A stretch of 64,000 bases of DNA from SIAQ01 sp963767835 (GTDB lineage Bacteria; Planctomycetota; Planctomycetia; Gemmatales; Gemmataceae), in NCBI GenBank assembly GCA_963767835.1, contig CAVYFY010000025.1:124001-188000 (forward strand), in the 5' to 3' direction. Position 1 is the first letter of the stretch; every line of letters begins with the position of its first letter. Below, piece after piece: positions 44,353 through 53,305 of the stretch. A program made the position numbers and the translations under genes. Under the pieces are notes generated by a model. It saw only the letters and a list, made by a program, of their open reading frames with translations, had not been told where the DNA came from and made no database searches.

Positions 44353-45189
44353 ATGGCGATCCCCATTCCAACGCGAACGCTCGGCAAGACCGGGCGCGCG
44401 GTGACCATATTCGGCCTGGGCGGTGAAGGCGTGCTGCGCACCTGGGGGCAGGACCGCGCCGCGGCTCAGGTCATCACGCGAGCGCTCGATCAGGGCGTGA
44501 CCTATTGCGACACTGCACCCGCCTACGCCGGCAGCATCGATTACTACGGCGCCACCCTCGGCGAGCGCCGCAAGCAAGTCTTCCTCGCCTCCAAGACGCA
44601 CGAGCGCAGCCGCGACGGTTCGCTGCATTTACTCGATCAGACGCTGCGCCGGCTGCGCACCGATCATCTCGATCTTTGGCAACTGCACGATCTGCGCACT
44701 CTCGACGACCTCGATTACATCTTCAGCAAAGGAGGCGCCCTCGAAGCGCTCATCGAAGCCAAGGCCGACGGCCGGGTCAAGAATCTGGGGTTGACCGGGC
44801 ACCATGATCCGGCGATCCTGCTGGAGGGAATGCGGCGCTTCGCGTTCGATACGGTGCTGGTCGCACTCAACGCCGGCGACGTGCATCGCTTGCCCTTCAT
44901 CTCGACAGTGCTCGCGGAGGCGCAGCGGCAGAACATGGGGGTCATTGCAATGAAGGTGTGCGCTCAACGGCGCCTGCTCGCCCGGCTTTCGATGCAGGAA
45001 TCGCTCGGCTACGTCTGGTCGCTGCCGGGCGTGAGCCTCGCGATCGTCGGCTGCGAGACGCCAGAGGAGGTGGACGAGAATGCGGAGCTGGCCCGTACCT
45101 TTGCGCCATTGGCGCCGGAAAAAATGCGCGAACTGGAGGAACGGACGCGGGCGGAATCGCGGATGTTTGGCTATTTCAAAAGGGGCTGA
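44353..45189 (+). CDS. Aldo/keto reductase
   Basis: NAD(P)H-dependent oxidoreductase of 278 residues with a TIM-barrel fold. The catalytic tetrad is visible: Asp and Tyr in YCDTAPAYAGSIDYYG, Lys in FLASKTHERS and His in LWQLHDLRTLDD. The C-terminal part (QESLGYVWSLPGVSLAIVGC and ETPEEVDENAEL) follows the shorter family members that often lack a strict NADPH specificity loop. ATG 44353 gives MAIPIPTRTLGKTGRAVTIF, with GAGGAA upstream. The substrate is unknown; no pathway genes are adjacent. Confidence 0.92.
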   Translation: MAIPIPTRTLGKTGRAVTIFGLGGEGVLRTWGQDRAAAQVITRALDQGVTYCDTAPAYAGSIDYYGATLGERRKQVFLASKTHERSRDGSLHLLDQTLRRLRTDHLDLWQLHDLRTLDDLDYIFSKGGALEALIEAKADGRVKNLGLTGHHDPAILLEGMRRFAFDTVLVALNAGDVHRLPFISTVLAEAQRQNMGVIAMKVCAQRRLLARLSMQESLGYVWSLPGVSLAIVGCETPEEVDENAELARTFAPLAPEKMRELEERTRAESRMFGYFKRG

Positions 45190-45196
45190 AAGGTCA

Positions 45197-45970
45197 TCAC
45201 TTTTTTTTCGTCAAGCGCACTTGCTTTTCAATTCGCTCTGGCGCTGCCGGTTTCTTGTCGGCAACCGAGAGCAATTTGTCATAATCCGCCTTGACCGCGC
45301 GGTAGCAGACACACGAGGTCGTTTCCAGGCGCTGGCGGTCGAGCACGGTGATCTTGCCGTGCGTGTAGCGGATCAGGCCGGCGCTCTGGAGCTTGCGGGC
45401 CGCGTCCGTGACGCTGGCGCGGCGAACACCAAGCATTTGCGCTGCCAACTCGTGGGTGAGGGGAAACTGGTCGGAGCGCACGCGGTCATGCGTCATGAGC
45501 AGCCAGCGGCAAAAGCGTTGTTTAACGGAATGAAAGGTATTGCACGCCACGGATTGGGCGAGCTGCGTGAGAAACGCATTGAGGTAACGGTGAAGAATCT
45601 GTACCAGCGAGTTGTCGGATCGCATGTATTCGCGAAAGTCGGCGATGCCAAGACGCAGCGCGGGCCCCGGCACCTGGACCATCACCAGTGCCGGCGAGGT
45701 GTCGGCGCCGAGAAACACGCGCACTCCCACCATGCCCTCGTGGCCGATGGTTGCGACTTCCGCGCTGGCGTCCCCATTGAGAACCGCCAACCACGACACG
45801 ACCCCCGATTGTGGGAAATAAATGTGCCGGATCGGCTCACCGGGCTCGCATAGAATCTGTTTGAATTCCAGAGATACCGGTTCCAAACGCTCGGCCAATC
45901 GGGTCGCTTCATCCTGAGGCAAGAGAGATAATAGGCGATTTTGTTGAATGTGCGAAAGACCCACGGACAT
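45197..45970 (-). CDS. Crp/Fnr-family transcriptional regulator
   Basis: 257-residue regulator. ATG 45970 (MSVGLSHIQQNRLLSLLPQD) has GGAGG 9 nt upstream. An N-terminal cyclic-nucleotide-binding-like beta-roll (about residues 20-140; GEPIRHIYFPQSGVVSWL, EVATIGHEGMVGV) is followed by the dimer helix and a winged helix-turn-helix, ELAAQMLGVRRASVTDAARK. The cAMP-contact residues of Crp (RPGE...RS) are not preserved and no Fe-S Cys set is present, so the ligand is unknown. A short lysine-rich tail ends the protein. It is convergent with the aldo/keto reductase gene. Confidence 0.88.
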   Translation of the reverse strand: MSVGLSHIQQNRLLSLLPQDEATRLAERLEPVSLEFKQILCEPGEPIRHIYFPQSGVVSWLAVLNGDASAEVATIGHEGMVGVRVFLGADTSPALVMVQVPGPALRLGIADFREYMRSDNSLVQILHRYLNAFLTQLAQSVACNTFHSVKQRFCRWLLMTHDRVRSDQFPLTHELAAQMLGVRRASVTDAARKLQSAGLIRYTHGKITVLDRQRLETTSCVCYRAVKADYDKLLSVADKKPAAPERIEKQVRLTKKK

Positions 45971-46281
45971 CAAATCAAACCTCCGTCGGCGCTTGCCCTG
46001 GGCAGGCGCCCTCCGCGGCGAACTAATCTATATTGATTAGCGATACAAGGAAAATGAGCGAAACCGTTAGGGCTGCGGGGGAGGGCGGCTGTTCCTAATT
46101 CATTATACGCATGGTCAACCGACGGCGGGAATAAAAAAAGGACAGGGCCGGCCAAGGTCGCGTCGCCCAGTCACGAGCCTTAACCAAACCCCGTCCCAAA
46201 GCTTCATCGGCGTCTGACGAGGTTCACCTTAAGCATCGTGGATTTATTTTGCAAGCAAAAAAAAGCAAAAACAATAAGATT
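45971..46281. other. Gene-free stretch upstream of two divergent regulators
   Basis: About 310 bp between the Crp-like gene and the ribbon-helix-helix gene. I see no open frame with family character. It contains AT-rich segments (for example near 46025-46040 and 46240-46280) that could hold promoters for both genes. Confidence 0.5.
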
Positions 46282-46311
46282 TTGCAATTGCTCACAAGTG
46301 TACGCTATAGT
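46282..46311 (+). promoter_or_regulatory. Putative promoter of the ribbon-helix-helix gene
   Basis: TTGCAA (46282-46287), 18-nt spacer, TATAGT (46306-46311). The -10 box is only 12 nt before ATG 46324, so the mRNA would have almost no leader. Confidence 0.5.
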
Positions 46312-46323
46312 ACAATCCGATGC

Positions 46324-46533
46324 ATGGCGGCATCCAAGAAGAAATCGAACCACCATCAACAGAAGACCGTCAGCTTCCGCCTGCCCGAAGATTTGATGGA
46401 AAAACTGCGGGAGCTGGCGAAAACGAACCGCCGCACGCTCTCGGGCGAATTGCAGATCGCCATTGAGGAACATCTCAAGCGCGGCGCCGCACTGACACGT
46501 TCGACCATGGGAGACGGCGACGGTCAGGCGTGA
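46324..46533 (+). CDS. Ribbon-helix-helix DNA-binding protein
   Basis: 69-residue basic protein. ATG 46324 gives MAASKKKSNHHQQKTVSFRL. The strand KTVSFRLPEDL followed by two helices (MEKLRELAKTNRRTLSGEL and QIAIEEHLKRG) is the Arc/MetJ-type ribbon-helix-helix, common in antitoxins and plasmid regulators. No toxin gene follows; the next gene is a large prenyltransferase-like protein, so it is an orphan regulator here. It may autoregulate through the overlapping promoter. Confidence 0.75.
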   Translation: MAASKKKSNHHQQKTVSFRLPEDLMEKLRELAKTNRRTLSGELQIAIEEHLKRGAALTRSTMGDGDGQA

Positions 46534-46679
46534 TCTCAAACAATCCACACGGGCCCACCGCTCGGTTACGCCCAAACCGAGCGGTTTGACTTTGTCGCCT
46601 TCCGGACCACAGAAATCGCTTGGCGCGGTCCGCGCCGCCTGACACAATGGAAGCGTCGCCGATCAGGAAGGCTTCCGTC

Positions 46680-49094
46680 ATGTCGCGCTACCTTGCTTTT
46701 TCCCTGTTGCTGGTTTTCGCCGGCGCCGCCTTCGGGCAAGCGCCGCCCGAACCGCTCGTCAAACAGGTTAAATCAAAGATTGCCAACGGAGTTCGCTATC
46801 TCGTCAGCAAGCAGGCCGGCGATGGCGGCTGGGAATCGACCGTGGACGACAAGACGGCTGACTTCCACGGCGGCTCGACGGCGCGATGCGTGCTCGCCCT
46901 CCTGAATTGCGACGGCGTGATCGACGATGCAAAGCTCGATGCACGCCGGAAAAAGGCCATCGCCGACGGTCTGGCGAATCTGCGCCGCATCAAGGATCCG
47001 ACGACCACCTACGTGCGCTCGCTGCAAACGATGGCCTTCGCCGAGGCGCGTACCGACCGCGCCATCATCGAGGCCAACGTCGATTGGCTCCTCAAGGCTC
47101 GCGCTTTCAAGGACGGCGAATTCATCGGCTGGGATTACCATTCACGCCCCAACGCGCTTGCCACCGACGGCTCGAACACGCAGTACGCCATGCTCGCCTT
47201 GTGGTACGCACGCCAGGCGGGAGTGGCGGTTCCGCGCGATGTTTGGCAGAAGATTCACGATCATTACCGCCGCACTCAGGACGACAAGGGCTTCTGGATT
47301 TACTCGCCGTATTACAGCGAGGCCAAGCTCAAACAGCCGTCGCTCACCATGACCGTCGCCGGCTTGTGCGGTTTGCAAATCGCCGGTCTGGAGCTCAACG
47401 GCGGCCGCGAGCAATGGCAGGCCAATGGCGCGTTCAAGAACTGCGGCGTCTACGGCGACGATGCCAACGCCGCCAAGGCGATTACTTGGATCACCAAGAA
47501 TTTCACGCTCGACTTGCCCGACCGCGCTGATTACAACCTCTACGGCCTGGAACGCGCCGGCCGGCTCACCGGGATGCGCTTCTTCGGCGAGCACGACTGG
47601 TATCGCGAAGGCTGTGAATTCCTTGTCAAACGCCAGGAAGCTGATGGCTCGTGGAAGACCGGCGGCGGCTGGGATCGCTGGCCCCACGTCAACACCAGCT
47701 TCGCCCTCCTCTACCTCTCCAAGGGCCGAACCCCTGTCGTCATCAGCAAGCTCGTGCATGGCAAGTGGCCACGCGTCGAAGCGGACACCGACTGGAACAA
47801 CGACCGCAACGATCTGCGCCATCTCACCGAGCATATTTCCAAAGAGGAACTCTTCAATCGCAAGCCGGTCGCCTGGCAGACCTACGACATTACGCGGGCC
47901 CTCTACGCCCGCAGCCATGGCAATGAACCCAAACGCGCCGACGAGGACGCTGTCCTTGCCGACATGCTGCAATCGCCGATCCTGTATATCAACGGCCACC
48001 AATCGCCCGCGGGCCGCTTTACCGACCGCGAAATCAATTTGATCAAGCGCTTCATCGAAAATGGCGGCTTCATCGTCGCTGAGGCTTGCTGCGGCAGCCT
48101 GGATTTCGACAAGGGCATCAAGGAATGGGTGAAGCGGCTCTGGCCCGACAGCGATCTGGAATATCTCACCAGCGAGCATCCCGTCTGGACCTGCTGGCAC
48201 CAAATCGAGCCTCGCGATCAGCCCTACAAATTGATGGGCCTATCGGTCGGCTGCCGCACGGTGATGCTCTACAGCCCGCAGGATTTGTCGTGCTACTGGG
48301 AGTCCAAGCGCGATGACGCGCGGACTCAGCTGGCGTTTCGGCTTGGCGAAAACCTGGTCGGTTACGCCACCGGCCGCACACCCCCCATGCCGCGTTTGAC
48401 CGACATTCCGATCGCCGGCCCCGAGAAGGAGAACACCACACCCCCCAAACGCGGCTACTTCCGCGTCGGCCAGATTCGCATTTCCGGCACCGAGAGCAAA
48501 TGGCAGCCCGCTCCTAAGGCAATGCGCAACCTGATGGAGCACGTCCACGATGCTTACGGCCTGGAAGTCGAGCTGCGCACCGAGCGGACCAGCTTCGCCA
48601 GCGAACTGCGCCGCACCAAATTCCTTTACATGCACGGCAAGGACGAAATCCGCCTCGACAAGGAAAAGATCGACTCCGTGCGCTTCAATCTCAGCAACGG
48701 CGGCCTCCTGCTCGCCGACGCCTGCTGCGGCAACAACGATTTCGACAAGGCGTTCCGCAAATTTGTGCAGGAGCTATTCCCCAAGGAAAAGCTCACGCTG
48801 CTCTCCACCGATCCAACAAACCGCGATCGGCTTTATGGCGAAGAGTTGAACGGCAAAGACAACATCTTGTCGCGCAGCACCATCAAGTGCCGAACCAAGG
48901 CGTCCGGTCCGATGGAGGCGATGGAGCCGAACCTGGAGGGGATCAAGCTGGACGGGCGCTGGGTCGTGCTTTACAGCAAGTACGATCTGGGCTGCGCGCT
49001 GGAGCGCAACACCGCCGCGGATTGCCGTGGCTACGATTACGCCAGCGCCTTGCGAATCGCCGCGGCAGCGGTTCTTTACAACGCGCGGCCGTGA
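46680..49094 (+). CDS. Secreted prenyltransferase-repeat protein with two DUF4159-like domains
   Basis: 804-residue exported protein. ATG 46680 gives signal MSRYLAFSLLLVFAGAAFGQ. Residues 25-370 resemble the alpha-alpha barrel of squalene cyclases/prenyltransferases (VRYLVSKQAGDGGWESTVDD, FLVKRQEADGSWKTGGGWDR), without the catalytic DxDD motif. Two segments at about residues 430-540 and 620-760 resemble DUF4159, a glutamine-amidotransferase-like fold: GGFIVAEACCGSLDFDKGIK and GGLLLADACCGNNDFDKAFR. Such proteins occur near AAA/VWA (MoxR) clusters in planctomycetes, but none is adjacent here. Likely a periplasmic binding protein. Confidence 0.8.
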   Translation: MSRYLAFSLLLVFAGAAFGQAPPEPLVKQVKSKIANGVRYLVSKQAGDGGWESTVDDKTADFHGGSTARCVLALLNCDGVIDDAKLDARRKKAIADGLANLRRIKDPTTTYVRSLQTMAFAEARTDRAIIEANVDWLLKARAFKDGEFIGWDYHSRPNALATDGSNTQYAMLALWYARQAGVAVPRDVWQKIHDHYRRTQDDKGFWIYSPYYSEAKLKQPSLTMTVAGLCGLQIAGLELNGGREQWQANGAFKNCGVYGDDANAAKAITWITKNFTLDLPDRADYNLYGLERAGRLTGMRFFGEHDWYREGCEFLVKRQEADGSWKTGGGWDRWPHVNTSFALLYLSKGRTPVVISKLVHGKWPRVEADTDWNNDRNDLRHLTEHISKEELFNRKPVAWQTYDITRALYARSHGNEPKRADEDAVLADMLQSPILYINGHQSPAGRFTDREINLIKRFIENGGFIVAEACCGSLDFDKGIKEWVKRLWPDSDLEYLTSEHPVWTCWHQIEPRDQPYKLMGLSVGCRTVMLYSPQDLSCYWESKRDDARTQLAFRLGENLVGYATGRTPPMPRLTDIPIAGPEKENTTPPKRGYFRVGQIRISGTESKWQPAPKAMRNLMEHVHDAYGLEVELRTERTSFASELRRTKFLYMHGKDEIRLDKEKIDSVRFNLSNGGLLLADACCGNNDFDKAFRKFVQELFPKEKLTLLSTDPTNRDRLYGEELNGKDNILSRSTIKCRTKASGPMEAMEPNLEGIKLDGRWVVLYSKYDLGCALERNTAADCRGYDYASALRIAAAAVLYNARP

Positions 49095-49470
49095 TTCACT
49101 TCCGAATGAAACCTGCCAATGTTTTCCTCATGCCCAGGAAGGACACAAGGGGCCTGGCGAAGAAGCTGGATGACGACCACGGCCAAACGCAATCGGGCTC
49201 GGTCATGGGGACGCCGTCGTACATGGCTCCGGAGCGGGCGGCGGGCCAAGGAAGAGACACGTCCCCCGCGGCGGACACCTGTGCGCTTGGGAGCGATCCT
49301 CCATGATTTGCTCACCGGCCGGCCGCCGTTTCGCGCCGCGACGCCGCTGGAGACGCTGGTCTTTTTGGTTGCCTTCAGTCCGGATGGCAAAGTCCTGGCC
49401 TCGGCCGGGGCGGAAGGCGCGTTTGATTCAGCCGGTAAGCAGACCGCGATGCCCTATGGCGTCCTGGCGC
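49086..49470 (+). pseudogene. Remnant of a Ser/Thr kinase-WD40 gene
   Basis: Fragments in two frames. VIHFRMKPANVFLMP resembles the catalytic loop VIHRDLKPANVLL with key residues altered; then GLAKKLD (from DFGLAK), GSVMGTPSYMAPERAAGQG, and in the next frame LGAILHDLLTGRPPFRAATP. It then jumps directly to VAFSPDGKVLASAGAEG, a WD40 repeat start, so the end of the kinase and the linker are deleted. The catalytic Asp is lost, so it cannot be active. Unlike other frameshifted genes here, this is genuine decay. Confidence 0.8.
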
Positions 49471-49679
49471 GCCTGGAACGGGTTTTCTGCATGAGGAAGG
49501 ATGATGCGCGATGATGAAAGCGGTCATCGCTTGGCCTTGTGCGCGAACGTGGAGCCAGCTGGCCCGCACCTTGGTGCTTAACCGTAAAATCTGCCGATAC
49601 CCGAGCGCAGTCAAATGGCCAATCTCCTTCTACCATGACAATTGATTGGCAGGTACCGAGCCAGCGTCGGATCTGAGCT

Positions 49680-52153
49680 ATGCACCCCTCATCCGCTATC
49701 TATCTTGTCGCATTGATACTGAGCGAAGCATTTGTTGGCGTCGCATCTAGCGGGGAGAATGCGCAGAAGCCGGCGGAGTTGACGAAGGAAGGAATCGCGT
49801 TTTTCGAGACGCATATCCGCCCGGTCTTGGCGGAACGCTGCTATGAATGTCATTCGACGAAGGCTCGCAAGGTCAAGGGCAAGCTCTTGCTCGATTCGCA
49901 GCCGGGAATCGCCAAGGGAGGCAGGAGCGGGCCTGCGATCGTTCCCGGCGATGTCGAGAAGAGCCGGCTGATCCAGGCGATCCGCTGGACCGACGCGGAT
50001 TTTGCGATGCCCCCCAAAGGGAAGCTGTCGCTGCAACAGATCGCGAGGTTCGAGCAGTGGGTAAAGATGGGCGCCCCGATCCGCGCACGGAGGCGGCGCC
50101 GGGATCAACGAAGGCGGCGAAGGGGCCCGACCTGGAAGCCGGCCGCACGTGGTGGGCGTTTGGCCCGGTCAGACAAATTCCCGCGCCAGCGGTGAAGCAG
50201 CAAGGCTGGGCCCGGAAACCGATCGATTCCTTCGTTCTGCACGAACTCGAAGCCAAGCAGCTTGCGCCGTCGCCGCCCGGCGATGCGCGCACGCTCATTC
50301 AAAGGGCGTATCTCGATCTGATCGGCCTGCGGCCCACGTTTGAAGAAGTCGAGGCATTTGTGAAGGATCCGTCCGACAAGGCTTACGACAAACTCATCGA
50401 ACGGCTTCTCGCGTCTCCGCAGTACGGCCAGCGCTGGGGCCGCCATTGGCTCGATGTCGCGCGCTATGGCGAGGACAATCCAACCACCGAAGCGACCAAT
50501 CGGCCCTATCCGTATGCGTGGCGCTATCGTGACTGGGTCATTCAGGCACTCAACCGCGATGTGCCGTATGACCAATTCGTCAAGCTGCAACTCGCCGGCG
50601 ACTTGATGCCGAAGACGCCGCGCAGCGATGTGGTGGCGACCGGCTTCCTGGGCATCGGTCCTATCTATCACAAGGATGGCCGGCTGTCCAAGGACGTAAT
50701 TGAGAACCTGTACATGGACGATTGGGACGAGCGCGTCGATGTGGTGACGCGCGGCGTGCTGGGACTGACGGTTGCGTGCGCTCGCTGCCATGACCATAAA
50801 TTCGATCCGATCAGCACGCGGGATTATTACGCATTGGCCGGCGTGTTCGCGTCCACGGTTGCCGCGCCGCGTCCGTTGGCCGAGGTGGACCCGCGCGTCG
50901 AAACGCAGTTCATGATGAACGCCCAGCGCATCTTCTATCTCAGCTACGTCGCCAACTTGATGCGCACGGAGCCGGGGACCAAGCCGAAGCAAGCCCGCAA
51001 ACAGGTCGAACAGTTCGTCGCCGAGCTTGAGAAAATCGAAGTCGAGATTGCCGATCTGCGTGACAGCAATCCCGAGCTGCATGGCTATCTTGCCAGGCTC
51101 GACAAACGCCCGGCGCCGTATGACGGCAAGGCGGCGGCCCCCGCGGGAAAGCGGCCCAAAGGTGGCGACGGGGCATTCTTTCATTCCGTATTCGATGCCG
51201 GCTTGTGGGTGGACGGCAGCGACCCCGATCTGACGATGCTCGACATCAAGCCCGGCAAGCCGCGCGATCTTCACATCCTGCCCGGCGGCAACGTCGCCAA
51301 GCCCGGCGAACTGGCGCCGCGCGGATTTCTCTCCGTGCTGGCGAAGGGCGATGTCGCGTTTCGCAAGGGCTCGGGACGATTGGAATTGTCCGACAAGCTC
51401 TTCACCGATGCGGGCCCGCTCGCTGCTCGCGTTATCGTCAATCGCTTCTGGGGCTGGCATTTCGGCAAACCGCTGGTCGATACGCCCAGCGATTTTGGCG
51501 CCCAGGGTGAAAAGCCGACGCATCCAGAGCTTCTGGACGATCTTGCCGCGCGCTTCATCGCCGCTGGCTGGTCGCTCAAGTGGCTGCACCGCGAGATCAT
51601 GCTCTCGGCCAGCTATCAGCAAGCGAGTCGGCTGCGCCCCGAAGCCGTCAAGATCGATCCCGCCAATCGCTTGCTCTGGCGCGCGAACCCGCGCCGCCTC
51701 GACATCGAAGCCTACCGCGACTGCCTCCTGCAAGCCGCCGGCAATCTCGATGCCAGCCTGGGCGGACCTTCCTCCGACCTCGATCGGCCCAGCAACAATC
51801 GCCGCACCATCTATGGCCGAGTCAGCCGCAGCCGCCTGAACAACCTCCTGCAACAATACGGCTTCCCCGAAGCGACCATGCACAGCCCCGGCCGCGAAAC
51901 CACCACGACGCCGCTCCAGCAACTCTTCGTCATGAACAGCCCGTTCCTGCGCGACCAGGCCGCCGCGTTGGTTGCAAGCGTGGCGAAGGAGCCCGACGCC
52001 AACGCGAAAATCCGCGCCATGTACCGCAAGTCGCTGTCCCGCGATCCCAGCGAACGCGAACTGACGCTTGGCAACGAATACCTCGCGGCTGGCACGATGG
52101 CGGCGTATGCGCAGGCGTTGCTGTGTGCGAATGAAGTGATCTTTTGGCCGTGA
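49680..52153 (+). pseudogene. Planctomycete cytochrome PSCyt1 (DUF1549/DUF1553), one frameshift
   Basis: Exported c-type cytochrome-like protein of about 820 residues. ATG 49680 gives MHPSSAIYLVALILSEAFVG. The PSCyt1 domain has heme motif CYECHS and ends AMPPKGKLSLQQIARFEQWV. A frameshift near 50075-50085 (a C-run, CCCC) moves to the frame of 50100-52153. DUF1549 follows (IDSFVLHELEAKQLAPSPPG, RWGRHWLDVARYGEDN) with a second CxxCH in VACARCHDHKFDPI. DUF1553 is at the C-terminus (VNRFWGWHFGKPLVDTPSDF, LHREIMLSASYQQ). Usually paired with a DUF1501 protein, here at 53306. Confidence 0.88.
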
Positions 52154-52210
52154 GCCCGTCGAAAACGGCGATTCCGGGTTTGTTCCGAATCTGATCGAGG
52201 ATTTTGACTG

Positions 52211-52594
52211 ATGAAGGTGCCCATTATCAAAGCGTTTGTGCTTTGTGACGACGTTTTCGATCATGCCGCGAGCGGCGATCAAAAGGACTTGCTAGGGGCA
52301 GGCCTGTCTCGGCTTGAATGCCTCGAACCGCTCCCCGTGAAGCTTTCCTTTTGGGCCTTCGTGCAGCTATCGGACAAGAAAGAAACGGGGAAAGCTCGGC
52401 TCGCGGTCATGCGTGCGGATTCAGGCCGCCGCTTCTTCTTCCGTTCGGTTACGGTCCGACACAAGGACGCTGTGCAGCCAACGATTTTCTGCGTTCGCGT
52501 CTTTGAATGCGTGTTTCCTGAACGGGGTATCTACTTTATCGAATTGTGGTACGATGACGTATGGGTCATTGATCAGCGAGTCGAGGTGTTCTAG
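52211..52594 (+). CDS. Small hypothetical protein
   Basis: 127-residue soluble protein beginning MKVPIIKAFVLCDDVFDHAA. It is beta-rich (VKLSFWAFVQLSDKKET, RRFFFRSVTVRHKD) and ends YFIELWYDDVWVIDQRVEVF, resembling small phage- or planctomycete-type DUF proteins that begin with a cytosolic LCDD motif. I cannot name the family with confidence. It is followed by a 67-residue ORF with a strong ribosome site, so the two are likely one operon inserted between the PSCyt1 and DUF1501 genes. Confidence 0.6.
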   Translation: MKVPIIKAFVLCDDVFDHAASGDQKDLLGAGLSRLECLEPLPVKLSFWAFVQLSDKKETGKARLAVMRADSGRRFFFRSVTVRHKDAVQPTIFCVRVFECVFPERGIYFIELWYDDVWVIDQRVEVF

Positions 52595-52610
52595 CCCGAA
52601 GGAGGTTGCG

Positions 52611-52814
52611 ATGGAAGCGAAAAGCTACAAGACTTCCGGTGCAGGAAAAATCCAGGTGTTTGAAGTCACCATGGATAACACCGAAGACCAAGATGAACTG
52701 AATCGCCGGTTGCGCAAACCGGGAGAGCCTCCCTATGTTGCGCCCTCGAACGCCGGGGACGCTGGAGAATTGCCCCCAGCCAAGGTCGTGGGCGAATCGG
52801 CCAGCAAAAATTGA
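52611..52814 (+). CDS. Tiny hypothetical protein
   Basis: 67 residues starting MEAKSYKTSGAGKIQVFEVT, with GAAGGAGG 6 nt before the ATG, which makes translation convincing. The sequence is hydrophilic and proline-rich (RRLRKPGEPPYVAPSNAGDA) with no recognisable domain, so it may be unfolded. It lies 17 bp after the preceding gene and 42 bp before the next. Confidence 0.55.
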   Translation: MEAKSYKTSGAGKIQVFEVTMDNTEDQDELNRRLRKPGEPPYVAPSNAGDAGELPPAKVVGESASKN

Positions 52815-52855
52815 GATGAAGTTTTTCGGCTGCGGTCCAATGAGGTTGGATAGAA

Positions 52856-53283
52856 ATGGCATGGTTCGACGACCTGTCACCGTGCAGTTACTTTGGCGAC
52901 GAATTCGCACCGTTTCTGGCGCGGTCGGATGGCTGGAAGGTGGCAAGCCTTTTCCGATGGCTGGACGAGATCGACGAGTTTTCGAGAAACTACGTGAGCT
53001 ATGCAAGGATTCTTGGCAGCCTACGATTGCGATGGGATCGCACCCATGCAACTTGTGCCAATATGACCCCGAAATGCATGGATCGAGGAATCTGTTTGTT
53101 CCTGGCGGCGAGTTTTTGTATGTCGCACCGGCATTGATTGTCCACCACATGAACGCCCACGGATACGGCCCGCCGTTGGAATTCTGCGAGGCAGTATTGG
53201 CGTGCCCGGAGATGAGGTCAATGGAGTATAACAAAGCGATATTGGCAAGCGGCGGTCGGGCTCTTGTGAAGCGATCGACATGA
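52856..53283 (+). pseudogene. Small hypothetical protein with a Cys motif, one frameshift
   Basis: About 142 residues over two frames. ATG 52856 gives MAWFDDLSPCSYFGDEFAPF and the frame shifts near 52900-52930 to continue VGWLEGGKPFPMAGRDRRVF. The C-terminal part has CNLCQYDPEMHG, LFVPGGEFLYVAPALIVHHM and HGYGPPLEFCEAVLACPEM. I recall similar proteins of unknown function in planctomycetes. Both halves fit one protein, so it is most likely a single gene with an indel. Confidence 0.7.
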
Positions 53284-53305
53284 GTTGAGGTCACGGGAAA
53301 GCTGT

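Noticed and set aside
50105..52282. 725-codon minus-strand frame opposite the PSCyt1 gene
   Set aside because: Antisense shadow; the plus strand carries two CxxCH motifs and the DUF1549/DUF1553 signatures.
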